Notes under the pieces: model-generated
What the model was told of the DNA's origin: nothing
Databases searched by the model: none
Seen by the model: only the letters and a program-made list of their open reading frames with translations
Source of the DNA: Zygnema cylindricum
Lineage: Eukaryota; Streptophyta; Zygnematophyceae; Zygnematales; Zygnemataceae
Assembly (NCBI GenBank): GCA_037447655.1
Contig: JBBHKE010002503.1
Location: 239,102-303,101, forward strand
Direction of reading: 5' to 3'
DNA length: 64,000 bases
Position numbers and translations under genes: made by a program
Shown here: one piece after another, positions 10,446 through 21,960 of the stretch
Layout of the letters: every line of letters begins with the position of its first letter
Numbering within the stretch: position 1 is the first letter of the stretch

Positions 10446-12120
10446 GAGGTTTATCCGGGTGAGATAGTTTAGTTACCTTCTTATTAACTTGTTTCTCTTG
10501 AAGCCTTTTGCTGCTTCTTCTCCTCCCTCAAAATCTGCGGCTAGAATAGATGGTTCTCGTGGATTCTTTCGATTCACCACGGCTTCTCCCCTGTCCCTCG
10601 GATCCATATCCGTTTCCATCACGTCTTCCGCTTGTGTGATTGGTGTTTCCAAGTTCAAGTCTTTCTGTGTCTGTTTTGAATCTGCAAGGATATCATCCGA
10701 ACCTGCAAGAGTATCGTCTTTTTGAAAACCTGGATAGTTAGGGAGATGAAAGTCATCAGAATTGTCTGACTCAACTCTGATTCTGACTGATTTTGAGGAT
10801 TTAAAAGGATCTACTGACTTCCCTTCATCCATAGCTACCAGATTTTTTACTAAAAATTATATCTTCTCTCTTTAGATCATACAATCTATACCATTTTACA
10901 TCCTCATCATATCCTAGCAAGTATCCGGGTTTCCCTTTAGGATCTAGTTTCCAGTTTGATTTATCTGTATCTAAACTGAAAACTTTACTACCGAAAACCT
11001 TTAAGTGAGATAGATCTGGTTTTCGGCCGGTCCATTTCTCATATGAAGTTTGGCCTTTCACCGCCGAGGTTATAACTCTGTTTCTCAAATAATTAGCACA
11101 ATTCATAGCTTCTGCCCATAATCTTTTTCCTATCCTTTTATCTGACAACATACTCCGGGCACTATCATTCAGTGTCCTATTTAATCTCTCGGCAACACCA
11201 TTCGCTTCCGAGTTTTTTGGAACTGTCTTTTGATGTTTAACACCATCCTCTTTTAAGAACTCCTCACACTGATTAGAGGTATATTCCCCTCCTTTATCAC
11301 TTCTTACTCTCTTTATTGAGGTCTCATGAAGTTTCTAGACCCATGTCTTATATTGTTTGAAATACTCCGGAGTTTTTGATTTATTTTTCAGAAAATATAC
11401 CCGGGAGTACCGGGGCCATTCATCAGTAATGGTTAGCATAAATCATTTGCCTCCGGGTGATGGCACTCTCGCCGGTCCCCAAATGTCTGTGTGTACCAAA
11501 TCAATAACTGTTTCTCCTTTATAAGTTGCTTCCTTTGGGAATGGTAATCTGTGTGCTTTACCTTGAGCACACCCACTCCAATCACTCACATTATCATTTT
11601 CCCCAAAGCGTATCCCTTCAACTACTCCCAATTTTTTCATTTCTCTTAACTTTTCTAGATTCACATGCCCAAGTCTCTTATGCCACAACATAAAATCATT
11701 GACACCAGCATAGTAAAGTTTGAGTTTTTCGATACTTAAAGCAAGCCTGAACATTCCTTGGCTACCTTTCTCAGCAGTGAAATACACATCTTCCTCAAAG
11801 TTAGCTTTAAAGACTCCTTTCCTGGTGCTAGTTTCAAATCCTTTATCATCTAATACAGACGTAGAGATAAGATTTTTGTTTAAATCCGGAATAAACAATA
11901 CATCGGAGAACGTAACTATTGAGGTTTTTCCCTCCACTACGACTTTCAGATCTACCGATCCTACATAAGTAGTGGTCACTATCCTCCCATCTCCATATTC
12001 AATCTGTACTGTAGGGATCTTTCTCAGCTTAGAAAATAAATGCTTATCTTTGCACATGTGCATAGATGTTCGCGAATCCATAATCCAACCTCCTCACCTT
12101 TAAGTCCATCGAAAGTACAT
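10446..12120 (-). pseudogene. Copia-3 protease, integrase and linker, broken
   Basis: The protease motif reads D-S-R-T rather than D-S-G-A at about 12080. The integrase zinc module is present as H-K-R-L-G-H-V-N...W-S-G-C-A-Q-G-K, with the first cysteine changed to tryptophan. The core shows H-T-D-I-W-G-P-A-R. A stop follows G-G-K at 11443, but the second Asp (R-S-D-K-G-G-E-Y, about 11300) and the Glu (G-V-A-E-R-L-N, about 11200) are recognisable. The C-terminal G-S-K-V-F...L-L-G-Y-D block lies at 11151-10825. A charged linker rich in Asp and Ser precedes RT. The substitutions and stops make it a non-functional copy. Confidence 0.8.
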
Positions 12121-13203
12121 TTCTGCTTTCGTGGAATTTCGTCTTCTGTTTTTGCCTCAACCTCCTCATCCAAAAGAAGTTCATCGTCCTCCTCATCGGA
12201 TTCTTCCTCGAGTACCTGTGTGATAGGTGCATTTTTCTTCCCTCGAGTTTGTCCCCGGTCTTCCCCTCCTTTATCCGAAGCTCGGTCAGTTTGGTACATT
12301 CTGCCATGTAATGCTCGGGTTTCTTACAGAAATGACAAAACCCCTTTGGTCCCTTTATTCTAGATTCATCGGATTGATTTTTCAGGTCTTCCCCTCCATG
12401 ACTTCCAAGAGGTTTCCGTGAATCTTTGTTTCTCCAACTTGCTCCAGCCGCCAAGGCTTGTCTATTTTTAACTCCCCTTCGGATTTCGATTGTATTCTCT
12501 CGGACGAGAATCATACCAACTACTGATTTCCATATCCACCTGAGTCCGGTAGATCCTGTACCCGGTTCACAATGTTCACATACTCATCGGGTAGTTTCAT
12601 GAGTAAGTAGTGAACCTTTGCCTTCTCGGTTTCTACTTTTCGGGCACACTCTAACTCCATGAAGAGTATAGCTAGCTCATTGCAGAAATCGAGCATCTTC
12701 TCTCCTTTGTGAAAGTATCCATTGATCCTTTGATCTGCTAGCTTCTGTTCCTAAATAGTAGCGCTACGGTACATCTCTATAAAAGCATCCCACCGATTGG
12801 ATGCCCTTTCCACCTGCAAATTAGGACCTGCAAGTCATTGTGTGAGATGAAGGAGGTCAAAATGATTCGCCGCCATGTTGTTGTAGTCCCAGGTATCGAT
12901 GTCATTCTCCTCATTCCTCGAAATAGGAGACATGAAAGCAGATCCAGTTGCTATAGGTGTGGTTTTGTCTTTTTATTTTCTTTTTTCCATCACGATACTC
13001 TCTTCGTCCTTTGAGTCCTCTGATGACGGTGGATCTTATTTCCTATCAAATCTGCTTCTAGCAAACCCTGAGGGATAGCATGACCGGATGGGCGCTTCAC
13101 TCGCCCACTCACTATTCCCCAAAATCTTTTCTCACTTAGGGCTCCTATCATCATACTTTCCTAGTAGATGAACCCAGGCTCATAGAATATGGGCACCCTA
13201 GAT
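12044..13203 (-). pseudogene. Copia-3 gag, broken
   Basis: The C-terminal half is open at 12514-12044 and contains I-L-V-R-E-N-T-I-E-I-R-R-G, a Gly/Ser-rich linker and the zinc knuckle CHFCKKPEHYMAEC. The acidic tail (E-E-E-S-D-E-E-D-D-E-L-L-L) is in a different frame, 12299-12120. The N-terminal half, 13203-12520, keeps blocks seen in Copia-2 gag but is frameshifted. It encodes the nucleocapsid of Copia-3. Confidence 0.7.
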
Positions 13204-13218
13204 GGTGGGCCCATAACT
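13204..13218 (-). other. half-tRNA primer-binding site of Copia-3
   Basis: On the minus strand this reads AGTTATGGGCCCACC, one change from the exact complement of the initiator tRNA-Met anticodon stem-loop, directly after the 5' LTR. Confidence 0.8.
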
Positions 13219-14210
13219 TATAACTTTGAGACATCTGTTGGTACTCAAAGCAGGCAGCTTACTTGAAGCCTCTAGGATGACCTCAACCCCATTGTCTTTG
13301 TACAAGTATAGCTGACACCTAGACAGTATACAGACTAACCAAAATACACTCCTTCGATGAGCTGACTCCCTTGAGCCTGCCACAAAAAGAATCCTTGAAT
13401 TTGCTCCCCTGAACAGTTAATTATCACTGGTCAAAGATGACCCTTTTATACAAGAGCTCTCTGAGAGAGAGGCGGTTGCCTCTAATTTTTCAAGTCTTAA
13501 ACCCCTCTCTAAACCCTCTCTTACTGATGTACGGAGCCAATTAATTGAGTGTACAGTACAGAAAGGTACTTGGTCCGAAGTACTTTCTGTACGGCCATTG
13601 TACGACGTGGCCAGAAAAAATACGCCTGCCATATACGGGTTCGCCATAGTATGTCCCGGAGATGCCATCATCTAATGTCATGCTGCCACGTGTCACCCAT
13701 TGTGGTTGTTTTGCGCAAACCGCTAAATCGACAATTCCGTGATGCCGGCTTTTTTCTCCGTCGTTAGATTGATGTCGGCCTTAATTAATAGCCGTTAAAA
13801 TACAAGTAGTACATTATCGGTGTAATTCTATTTTAACTGTGTATGTGTGATTGTGGTCCGTTTGTCAATAAATCGAACTTCTCTATTTTGTCATGTTTAA
13901 GTAACTATCTTACCCTATATACTTCAGCACTGGTCTTAGACTACAGGGTAAGACTAACGGCTACTTTGACGGACGGTAGGTACAAGGATCAAGTCTTGGG
14001 TCCGTCAATCCTTTTGGTAAGTTTACCAAAGATCTGCCTTTTGACTCTAAAAGGAGCATAAGCTGCCATGGCTCTAGCTTCATCTCCAGCCTTTAGTGAC
14101 TTTGACAAGTATGGGGGCTAGAGAGAGAAGCTAGAAGCAGGTTGCCTCTGCTTTTTCCTGCTCCTATTTAAATCATTTGAATAACCTAGAAAATACCTTT
14201 AATTTCAACA
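13219..14210 (-). repeat. 5' LTR of Copia-3
   Basis: This 992-bp LTR begins (minus strand) TGTTGAAATTAAAGG and ends AGTTATA, where relatives end AGTTACA. It is bordered by the CCATG duplication on the outside and the primer site on the inside. Confidence 0.88.
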
Positions 14211-15066
14211 CCATGCACATGTGCAAGTATAAGCATCTGTTCACCTAAGCTGAGAAAGATTCCTACAGTAGAGATTGAATACGGGGATGGGAGGGTGTTA
14301 CCAGTACTTATGTAGGATCGGTGGATCTGAAAGTTGTAGTGGAAGGAAAAACCTCAATAGTTACGTTCTCCAATGTATTATTTATTCCGGAGTTGAACAA
14401 AAACCTTATCTCTACATTTGTGTTAGATGATAAAGAATTTGAAATTAGCACCAGAAAATGAGTTTTTGCAGCTAGCTTTGAGGAAGATGTGTACTTCACT
14501 ACTGAGAAAGGTAGCCAAGGAATGTTCAGACTTGCTTTAAGTAATGAAAAACTCAAACTTTACTATGCTGGTGTCAATGATATTATGTTGTGGCATAAGA
14601 GACTTGGGCATGTGAATCAAGAAAAGCTAAAAGGAATGAAAAAGTTGGGAGTAGTTGAAGGGATACGCTTTGGGGAAAATGATAATGTAAGTGATTGCAG
14701 AGGGTGTGCTCAAGGTAAAACACACAGGCTACCATTTCCAAAGGAAGGAACTTATAAAGGAGAAAAAGTCCTTGATTTGGTACACACAGACATTTGGGGA
14801 CTAGCAAGAGTGCCATCACCCGGAGGAAAAAGATTTATGCTTACCATTACCGATGATTGGTCTCGGTACTTCCGTGTATACTTTCTGAAAAAAAAATCAA
14901 AAAATCTGGAGTATTTCAAACAATATAAAACATGGGCCGAGAAGCTTCACGAGACCTCAATAAAAAGAGTAAGAAGTGACAATGGGTGGGAATATACCTC
15001 CAATCAGTTTGAGGAGTTTTTAAGAGAGGATGGCGTGCAACATCAAAAGACAGTTCCGAAAATTCC
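14211..15066 (+). pseudogene. Copia-2 protease and integrase (continuation), broken
   Basis: This resumes Copia-2 on the far side of Copia-3 with H-M-C-K-Y-K-H-L. Early stops (about 14245, 14460) break the protease end. From 14489 the frame is open through the pre-integrase zinc module (H-K-R-L-G-H...C-R-G-C-A-Q-G-K) and the integrase core (H-T-D-I-W-G; R-S-D-N-G-W-E-Y). It stops being copia at I-P-E-Q, where the sequence switches to chromovirus RT. The catalytic Glu region is therefore missing. Confidence 0.8.
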
Positions 15067-16711
15067 AGAACAAGAAAGATGGAGGTTTCCGTATGTGTGT
15101 AGACTACCGAGCGCTGATCAAATTAACAGTGAAGAATGCGTACCCCCTATCGAGGATAGACAAATTGTTGGATCGACTTCGAGGTACTAAATATTTTTCG
15201 AAAATAGACTTGCGGAGCGGCTACCAGTAGATTAGAATTGCCAAGGAAGATGTGGAAAAAACGGCGTTCATAACTCGATACGGTCATTTCCAGTGTCGGG
15301 TAATGCCGTTCGGGTTGACTAACGCACCGGCAACCTTTATGCATCTAATGAATTCCATCTTTCGGCAATATCAGGACGCGTTTGTGATCCTCTTCCTAGA
15401 CAACATATTGGTGTATTGTCGAACGCAGGAGGATCATATGAAGCACTTACGGACGGTTCTCCAAGTCATTCGGGAAAATAAGTTGTACGCAAAAAGAAGT
15501 AAATGTGACTTCTTCAAGGAGAAGATTGATTTTTTAGGCCATGTGGTGAGCCAGGACGGAATCGCAGTGGATCCAAACAAGACAAGGGCAGTTAAGGAGT
15601 GGTCGCAGCCGGCGAATATTACGGAGTTACGGAGCTTTCTAAAACTATGCTCCTATTATCGACATTTTGTCGAAGGTTTCGCAAAAATCGCTGCACCGCT
15701 CACGGAATTGCTCAAGAATGACGTGCCCTATGATTGGAAAGCGGCACAAGGGGCAGCCTTTAACACGCTAAAGGAGCGGTTGGTTACCGCCCATGTGTTA
15801 GCTTTTCCCGACCCGGACTTACCTTGGACGATAATTACCGACGCTAGCGATATTGCTATTGGAGCGATCCTTATGCAAGATCAAGGGAAAGGCCTTCAAC
15901 CCATCGCCTACGACAGTCGAAAACTAAAGGCAGCAGAGCTGAACTGGGCCACCCATGAGAAAGAGACAATAGCTATCATCGATGCGGTGGAGGTTTGGAA
16001 GAGTTACGTTCAAGGAAAACGGATCACGATTATCACGGATCACCACGCCTTACAATATCTCCAAACCCAACCGAAGTTGTCCAAGAAACAAGTGCGCTGG
16101 ATGACGTTCTGCAGACTTTCGGTCCGGAACTTGTTATAGAATAAAAGCCAGGCAAAACTAACCCGACGGATGCGCTATCAAGAAGACCCGGAGTCGCTGC
16201 GCCAGTAGCGGAGCAACGAGGGCAAGCATCGCAGTATGGCAACGTAAGCTCTGCGAAAGGGGACACCGCAGCGTCGACCGCAGCGCAAGATCGGAAACTC
16301 AGCGCAGTCACCAGTACGGTTCAAGTGGACAAACAGTGGTTAGGTCGGATAAAGGCCGCTTACGGCGACGATGATTCCTTAAAGGAACTTATTAAACGGA
16401 AGGTACTCGTTCGAACCACCAATGGTATGCGGCGATACAGACCGAGTAAGACAACACGGCTTTATGTGCCAACCAATACGGAACTCCGTCACATGATTCT
16501 TAAAATAAGTCACGACGACCCGCTCAGTGGACATTTTGGGCGGGATAAAACCACCGCATGTGTCGCTGAGGCATATTACTGGCTAAACATGACTCGAGAC
16601 ATTGCAGAGTATGTCCGGACGTGTGACTCTTGTAATAGGAACAAACCGGATTCAAGGCAACAAGGTCTGTTACAACCCCTTCCGATACCATCTGTTCTTT
16701 GGGAGGCGGTT
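15067..16711 (+). mobile_element. captured chromovirus pol fragment inside copia pol
   Basis: This 1,645-bp stretch matches 19452-21096 with roughly eight differences by eye. It covers chromovirus RT from the [13 protein letters not shown] block through RNase H to the integrase zinc finger. It has no LTR or target-site duplication of its own. Both ends join copia sequence at short shared words (GAACA on the left; about TTC/TTGAAAG on the right). It replaces the copia region between integrase and RT. It shares with its twin the F-L-D-N active site and the TAA after V-I-E, and adds a TAG after G-Y-Q and a 1-bp deletion near 16110. Confidence 0.85.
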
Positions 16712-17171
16712 CTTCGAAAGAATCCACGGAAACCATCTATTCCGGCCACAGTTTTTGAGGGAGAACAACAAGGTAACTAAACTATCTCACCCAGATGAAC
16801 CTCAAATATATGGAGAGGCAATGAACTGCCCTGAGAGAAATCGATGGAAGACGACCACCAATGAAGAGATGGCTTCAATCATAGCGGCTGATACACGAGA
16901 GTTGGTGGACTGTCCACCTGATCGCAAACCAATTGGATGTAAGTTGGTTTTCAAATTGAAACTGAATCTAACAATATTATTGAGCGCTAGAAGGCTTGAT
17001 TAGTTGCCAAAGGTTTCATTCAGAAAGAGGGAATAGACTACAAAAACCTTTGTTCCGATCATCAAATTCCCCTCGGTCCGAATTCTTCTCAGTCTGGCAG
17101 CTGTAGAAGACATGGAAGTACACCATATAGACATCAAAACTGCCTTCTTCCATGGAGAACTGGAGGAGGAG
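16712..17171 (+). pseudogene. Copia-2 integrase-RT linker and RT start, broken
   Basis: Copia sequence resumes with K-N-P-R-K-P-S-I-P-A-T-V-F-E-G and runs through [24 protein letters not shown] and the H-x-I-D-I-K-T-A-F-F-H-G-E-L-E-E-E segment. There are frame changes near 16980 and 17040. It is cut at 17171 by the start of the chromovirus LTR, exactly where intact copia would read I-F-M-R-Q-P. Confidence 0.75.
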
Positions 17172-17653
17172 TGTAATAGGGTTAAGGATTCGGGTACTTA
17201 GTGGCTAGTGCTAGGCTGCTATAGTTGTGATTTCAGAGCAGCGCAGCTGCGATTTCAGACCAGCGCAGCGTAGCAGTATAGCAACTTAGCGGTGTAGCAA
17301 GTTGGTAGCGCCGCAACATAGCAGCGCAGCATAGCAACGCCGCAGAATGTAGATGGAGCAGTATAGTTCTAGAAGGAAGTTTTAGATAGATCTCGGTTGA
17401 CTGTGAAGGTCCACGTGTACAGCTGTACAATACTAGAATGACTAGCAGTTAGTTAGTTTAAATAGTCAGGTGGGCTTGTGAATAGAGTACCTCAAGTAGA
17501 CCTACACAGCTAGCGCAACCTTGTACTCTCTTCCAAGTAATAAAACGCAACCTTGTATGTTGGAACTGTGCTCCTACTGTTGCTACGGGAAGGTCCTTGG
17601 TGTTTTTTGCTGTGCATTGGGACCATTTGTGGTGTATTGTTGCCTCTTTTACA
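17172..17653 (+). repeat. 5' LTR of Chromo-1
   Basis: This 482-bp segment starts TGTAATAGGG and ends TTTTACA one base before the primer-binding site. It contains dense GCAGC words at 17230-17345 and a possible polyadenylation signal AATAAAAC near 17540. Confidence 0.75.
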
Positions 17654-17654
17654 C

Positions 17655-17667
17655 TGGTATCGGAGCC
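17655..17667 (+). other. primer-binding site of Chromo-1 (tRNA-Met 3' end)
   Basis: TGGTATCGGAGCC is one base from the perfect complement of the plant initiator tRNA-Met 3' end (TGGTATCAGAGCC). It lies one nucleotide after the LTR, the usual plant arrangement. Confidence 0.85.
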
Positions 17668-17686
17668 ATTACAGTGACTCGACACT

Positions 17687-18620
17687 ATGGATGAACACGG
17701 CGTATCCACCGGGAGTTGGAAAGTGTGAGATTACAGAACGCGCAGCTGAGTAACGCCGTCACAGCCTTGGAGTCTCGTCTCGGGGAGCGATCTCATGGAG
17801 GCATAGAGAGAGACTCCCGAAGACCGAAATTAAGGCTTCCGACGAGTTTGACCCTGCAAGACACAAGAACCTTGACTCATGGCTATTCTCCGTGGCGAAC
17901 TATCTCGAGAATTTTCCTAGCCTATCGGATCGTGAGAAGATTCACTACGCGGGTGGTCTTCTTAAAAGGGCAGCGGGGGCTTGGTGGAGAACATTGGTGG
18001 AGGACGATGAGTTACCGACCGTATGGGCGCTCTTCGTTCAACTCCTCCAAAACACTTGGCAGCGCGTCAACATGGTGAAGGCGGCGAGAGATAAGATCGC
18101 TGTATTGAAGAAACAAACTTCAGTGATAGAGTTTACGCAGCGGTTCTTGGAGTGCAAAGTTCAAATACCTACGATGACGGAGGATGAAGCCGTGGATCGC
18201 TACGTGAAGGGGCTTAAGTCGTTTATTCGTAGAGATGTGGAACAATGGCTTGCTCGGGAAAGCACGACTCCTACTCTCTTGGCAATCATCCAGTTTGCGG
18301 AGCGGACCGATTCAATCGACTTTAACCTCCGGAGACCTTATGACTACAGGTCGAGCAGTAGCGGAGGACACCGACGAGACGAGGGTCCAATCCCCATGGA
18401 GCTCGGCGCAATTAATGAGGATAAGGAAGCGGTCAACGTCCTGCGAACAAAGAAGAAAACTACCAAGACCAAGACCAATGACTTATCCCCGAGGAAATCC
18501 AGCGGAGGAGGCAAAATGGCCTATGCTTCCAGTGCAATTCTCCAGATCATATGGCTCGAGCGTGTCCAAACGGAAAGGTCCCAAAAAGGGAAAACTTACC
18601 GTTATGAGGTTAGCCGGTGA
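17687..18620 (+). pseudogene. Chromo-1 gag, broken
   Basis: An ATG at 17687 starts M-D-E-H-G, then two frame changes are needed to follow the protein. The main frame, 17892-18620, carries a classic retrotransposon gag domain: W-L-F-S-V-A-N-Y-L at the start, A-G-A-W-W-R-T-L, the T-S-V-I-E-F-T-Q-R-F block, and Y-V-K-G-L-K near the end. The zinc knuckle CFQCNSPDHMARAC (about 18525) is in a neighbouring frame. Gag builds the particle. Confidence 0.75.
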
Positions 18621-19095
18621 AGGAGGAAACCCTTTGATATTTCGGGGTCAAATAGGAATGAGTGCAGCTTACTTCATGGTGGACTCCGGAGCATCGAGGA
18701 ACTTCATTAACGAAACGACGGTGAAATGGATGAAACTTCCTCTTGTGGTACTAAAGGATCATCAGTCGGTACAATTGGCCGACGGCAGTTCCTTATCGAT
18801 TACCCATCGTACCCCGAGGTTACGCGTCGAAATTGGGAAATTCCGATGGTACGACACGCTTCATGTATTACCTCTTAGGGACCATAAGGTAATCTTGGGG
18901 AAGCCGTGGCTGCAAAAATTGAATCCGACGATCGATTGGAGAAGTGGCGCCATGAGAGTGAAGAAAGGTGAAGAATAGTTTGAGGTAAAAGCGGGAGCAG
19001 CTGGTAAGGGAGCGGAAGAGGGACGCTTGCTTTCGGCCTTACAGCTCAAGAGGGCACTCAAGAAAAAGGAAACGATTGGTATGGCGGTCGTCTAG
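18540..19095 (+). pseudogene. Chromo-1 protease region
   Basis: The aspartic protease motif F-M-V-D-S-G-A-S is at about 18676. It is followed by the I-N-E-T-T-V flap side, a hydrophobic L-P-L-V-V block and the C-terminal V-I-L-G-K-P-W-L that ends retropepsins of this group. The frame 18235-18978 is open and then ends at a TAG (18976). The linker to RT carries another stop at 19093. The protease motifs themselves are undamaged. Confidence 0.75.
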
Positions 19096-19098
19096 CCA

Positions 19099-20529
19099 AT
19101 GGAGGAGGCGACGGAGGAGATCCCGAAAGAATGGAAGAAGAAGGACCCCGACTTCGACTCCAAAGAAAGTGACGACATTGGAAAGACTTCCGAAGAGGCC
19201 CCGGAAGTCATGACAAAACTTCTCGAGGAGTACGCAGATGTATTTCCCCCGAAGCTCCTCGAAGGATTACCTCCGAAGCGCGAAGTAGACCATAGGATAG
19301 AGCTTATTCCTGGAGCGGTACTCCTGGCTAATCGGATGTACAAGATAAGCTACACCGAGTTGGACGAACTGAAAAAGCAACTCGCGGAGTTGGTCGAAGC
19401 CGGAGCAATCAAACCAAGCAAGTCACCGTATGGAGCCCCCGTTCTCTTTGTGAACAAGAAAGATGGAGGTTTCCGTATGTGTGTAGACTACCGAGCGCTG
19501 ATCAAATTAACAGTGAAGAATGCGTACCCCCTATCGAGGATAGACAAATTGTTGGATCGACTTCGAGGTGCTAAATATTTTTCGAAAATAGACTTGCGGA
19601 GCGGCTACCACCAGATTAGAATTGCCAAGGAAGATGTGGAAAAAACGGCGTTCAGAACTCGATACGGTCATTTCCAGTGTCGGGTAATGCCGTTCGGGTT
19701 GACTAACGCACCGGCAACCTTTATGCATCTAATGAATTCCATCTTTCGGCAATATCAGGACGCGTTTGTGATCCTCTTCCTAGACAACATATTGGTGTAT
19801 TCTCGAACGCAGGAGGATCATATGAAGCACTTACGGACGGTTCTCCAAGTCATTCGGGAAAATAAGTTGTACGCAAAAAGAAGTAAATGTGACTTCTTCA
19901 AGGAGAAGATTGATTTTTTAGGCCATGTGGTGAGCCAGGACGGAATCGCAGTGGATCCAAACAAGACAAGGGCAGTTAAGGAGTGGTCGCAGCCGGCGAA
20001 TATTACGGAGTTACGGAGCTTTCTAAAACTATGCTCCTATTATCGACATTTTGTCGAAGGTTTCGCAAAAATCGCTGCACCGCTCACGGAATTGCTCAAG
20101 AATGACGTGCCCTATGATTGGAAAGCGGCACAAGGGGCAGCCTTTAACACGCTAAAGGAGCGGTTGGTTACCGCCCATGTGTTAGCTTTTCCCGACCCGG
20201 ACTTACCTTGGACGATAATTACCGACGCTAGCGATATTGCTATTGGAGCGATCCTTATGCAAGATCAAGGGAAAGGCCTTCAACCCATCGCCTACGACAG
20301 TCGAAAACTAAAGGCAGCAGAGCTGAACTGGGCCACCCATGAGAAAGAGACAATAGCTATCATCGATGCGGTGGAGGTTTGGAAGAGTTACGTTCAAGGA
20401 AAACGGATCACGATTATCACGGATCACCACGCCTTACAATATCTCCAAACCCAACCGAAGTTGTCCAAGAAACAAGTGCGCTGGATGACGTTTCTGCAGA
20501 CTTTCGGTCCGGAACTTGTTATAGAATAA
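19099..20529 (+). CDS. Chromo-1 reverse transcriptase and RNase H
   Basis: This 476-residue open frame begins in the protease-RT linker. RT blocks are [37 protein letters not shown] and [13 protein letters not shown]. The active site reads F-L-D-N-I-L-V-Y instead of the usual F/Y-x-D-D. RNase H follows with [19 protein letters not shown] and T-D-H-H-A-L-Q-Y. The frame ends at a TAA where relatives have Tyr in V-I-E-Y-K-P-G. Coding resumes in the same frame after it, so the stop is a mutation (also present in the 15067-16711 copy) or a read-through site. Confidence 0.85.
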   Translation: MEEATEEIPKEWKKKDPDFDSKESDDIGKTSEEAPEVMTKLLEEYADVFPPKLLEGLPPKREVDHRIELIPGAVLLANRMYKISYTELDELKKQLAELVEAGAIKPSKSPYGAPVLFVNKKDGGFRMCVDYRALIKLTVKNAYPLSRIDKLLDRLRGAKYFSKIDLRSGYHQIRIAKEDVEKTAFRTRYGHFQCRVMPFGLTNAPATFMHLMNSIFRQYQDAFVILFLDNILVYSRTQEDHMKHLRTVLQVIRENKLYAKRSKCDFFKEKIDFLGHVVSQDGIAVDPNKTRAVKEWSQPANITELRSFLKLCSYYRHFVEGFAKIAAPLTELLKNDVPYDWKAAQGAAFNTLKERLVTAHVLAFPDPDLPWTIITDASDIAIGAILMQDQGKGLQPIAYDSRKLKAAELNWATHEKETIAIIDAVEVWKSYVQGKRITIITDHHALQYLQTQPKLSKKQVRWMTFLQTFGPELVIE

Positions 20530-21960
20530 AAGCCAGGCAAAACTAACCCGACGGATGCGCTATCAAGAAGACCCGGAGTCGCTGCGCCAGTAGCGGAGCA
20601 ACGAGCGCAAGCATCGCAGTATGGCAACGTAAGCTCTGCGAAAGGGGACACCGCAGCGTCGACCGCAGCGCAAGATCGGAAACTCAGCGCAGTCACCAGT
20701 ACGGTTCAAGTGGACAAACAGTGGTTAGGTCGGATAAAGGCCGCTTACGGCGACGATGATTCCTTAAAGGAACTTATTAAACGGAAGGTACTCGTTCGAA
20801 CCACCAATGGTATGTGGCGATACAGACCGAGTAAGACAACACGGCTTTATGTGCCAACCAATACGGAACTCCGTCACATGATTCTTAAAATAAGTCACGA
20901 CGACCCGCTCAGTGGACATTTTGGGCGGGATAAAACCACCGCATGTGTCGCTGAGGCATATTACTGGCAAACATGACTCGAGACATTGCAGAGTATGTCC
21001 GGACGTGTGACTCTTGTAATAGGAACAAACCGGATTCAAGGCAACAAGGTCTGTTACAACCCCTTCCGATACCATCTGTTCTTTGGGAGGCGGTTTCGAT
21101 TGATTTCATCGTGGCCCTTCCACTGACGAAGGAGGGATACGACTCAATCTTCGTCGTCGTGGATTACCTGACGAAAATGGCACATTTTCTACCCATGTCC
21201 ACCTCAACTACTGCACGCGATATCGCGGACTTATTCTTTCGGGAGATATTCAGCCATCACGGACTTCCGACAAAGATTGTCAGCGACTGCGATCGTAAAT
21301 TCGTGAGCCACTTTTGGCAAAGTCTATTTAAGTTATGTGGCACGCAGCTGGCCATGTCCATAGCCTATTACCCTCAAACTGATGGTCAGACTGAAAGGGT
21401 GAATCGAACTTTGGAGGAAGTATTGCGGGCTTATGTCTCGGTGCACCAAATGGATTTGGTGGACCATTTAACAAAGATCGAGGTAGCATACAACACTGCA
21501 GTGCACTCGTCAACGAATGCTACGCCATTGTCCCTTAATGGACGATAGTCCACAATTCCCCAAAACTTATTGGTAGCTGACTGCCAAACACCGGCAGCTC
21601 TGGACTTTGCCAAAACGCTGCAAGGAAACCTGGAAAAGGCGGCCAAGGCGCTCAAAATGGCAAAGGATGGTCCAAAGTCGCAGGCCGACGCTCACCGGAA
21701 GGACACCGTATTTAGCGTGGGGGACTGGGTTTGCCTTAATATGGCAAACCTCTCCTTGCGAGGAGCCCTCTCTAAGAAGTTGGCACCGAAGTTCACGCGA
21801 CCGTTCACAATTCTTTCCCGTGTAGGCGACCTGGCTTACAAATTGGATATCCCAACGGACTGAATATCCACAATGTCTTCCATGTTTCCCTTCTTAAACC
21901 TTTTCGCGATCCTGATTCGATGTTCCCTCATCGACGACAAAATACTCCTTTACCACCCGT
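20530..21960 (+). pseudogene. Chromo-1 integrase, broken
   Basis: The frame passes through a GCAGC-rich Ala/Ser/Gln linker to the H-H-C-C zinc module (H-M-I-L...S-G-H-F-G-R...C-D-S-C). A 1-bp deletion near 20969, relative to the sister copy, shifts the frame. The core, 20973-21548, has the D-D-E residues in I-D-F-I-V-A-L-P, S-D-C-D-R-K-F and T-D-G-Q-T-E-R-V-N-R. A stop at 21546 precedes a frame with a G-D-W-V...L-A-P-K-F-T-R-P-F block of GPY/F type, followed by I-H-N-V-F-H-V-S-L-L-K in another frame. Confidence 0.8.

Larger units (their letters stand above)
7870..14210 (-). mobile_element. Copia-3: complete-length Ty1/copia element nested in Copia-2
   Basis: This 6,341-bp minus-strand element has two ~1-kb LTRs, a primer-binding site, gag, protease, integrase, RT and RNase H in copia order. 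It is flanked by the perfect duplication CCATG (7865-7869 and 14211-14215), and Copia-2 protease coding resumes immediately after. All domains are present but interrupted by several stops and frameshifts. It is younger than Copia-2 because it interrupts it. Confidence 0.9.

Noticed and set aside
16033-16311. Antisense frame opposite the chromovirus linker
   Set aside because: Shadow of the GC-rich coding strand; the same frame recurs opposite the twin copy at 20424-20696 and has no domain of its own.
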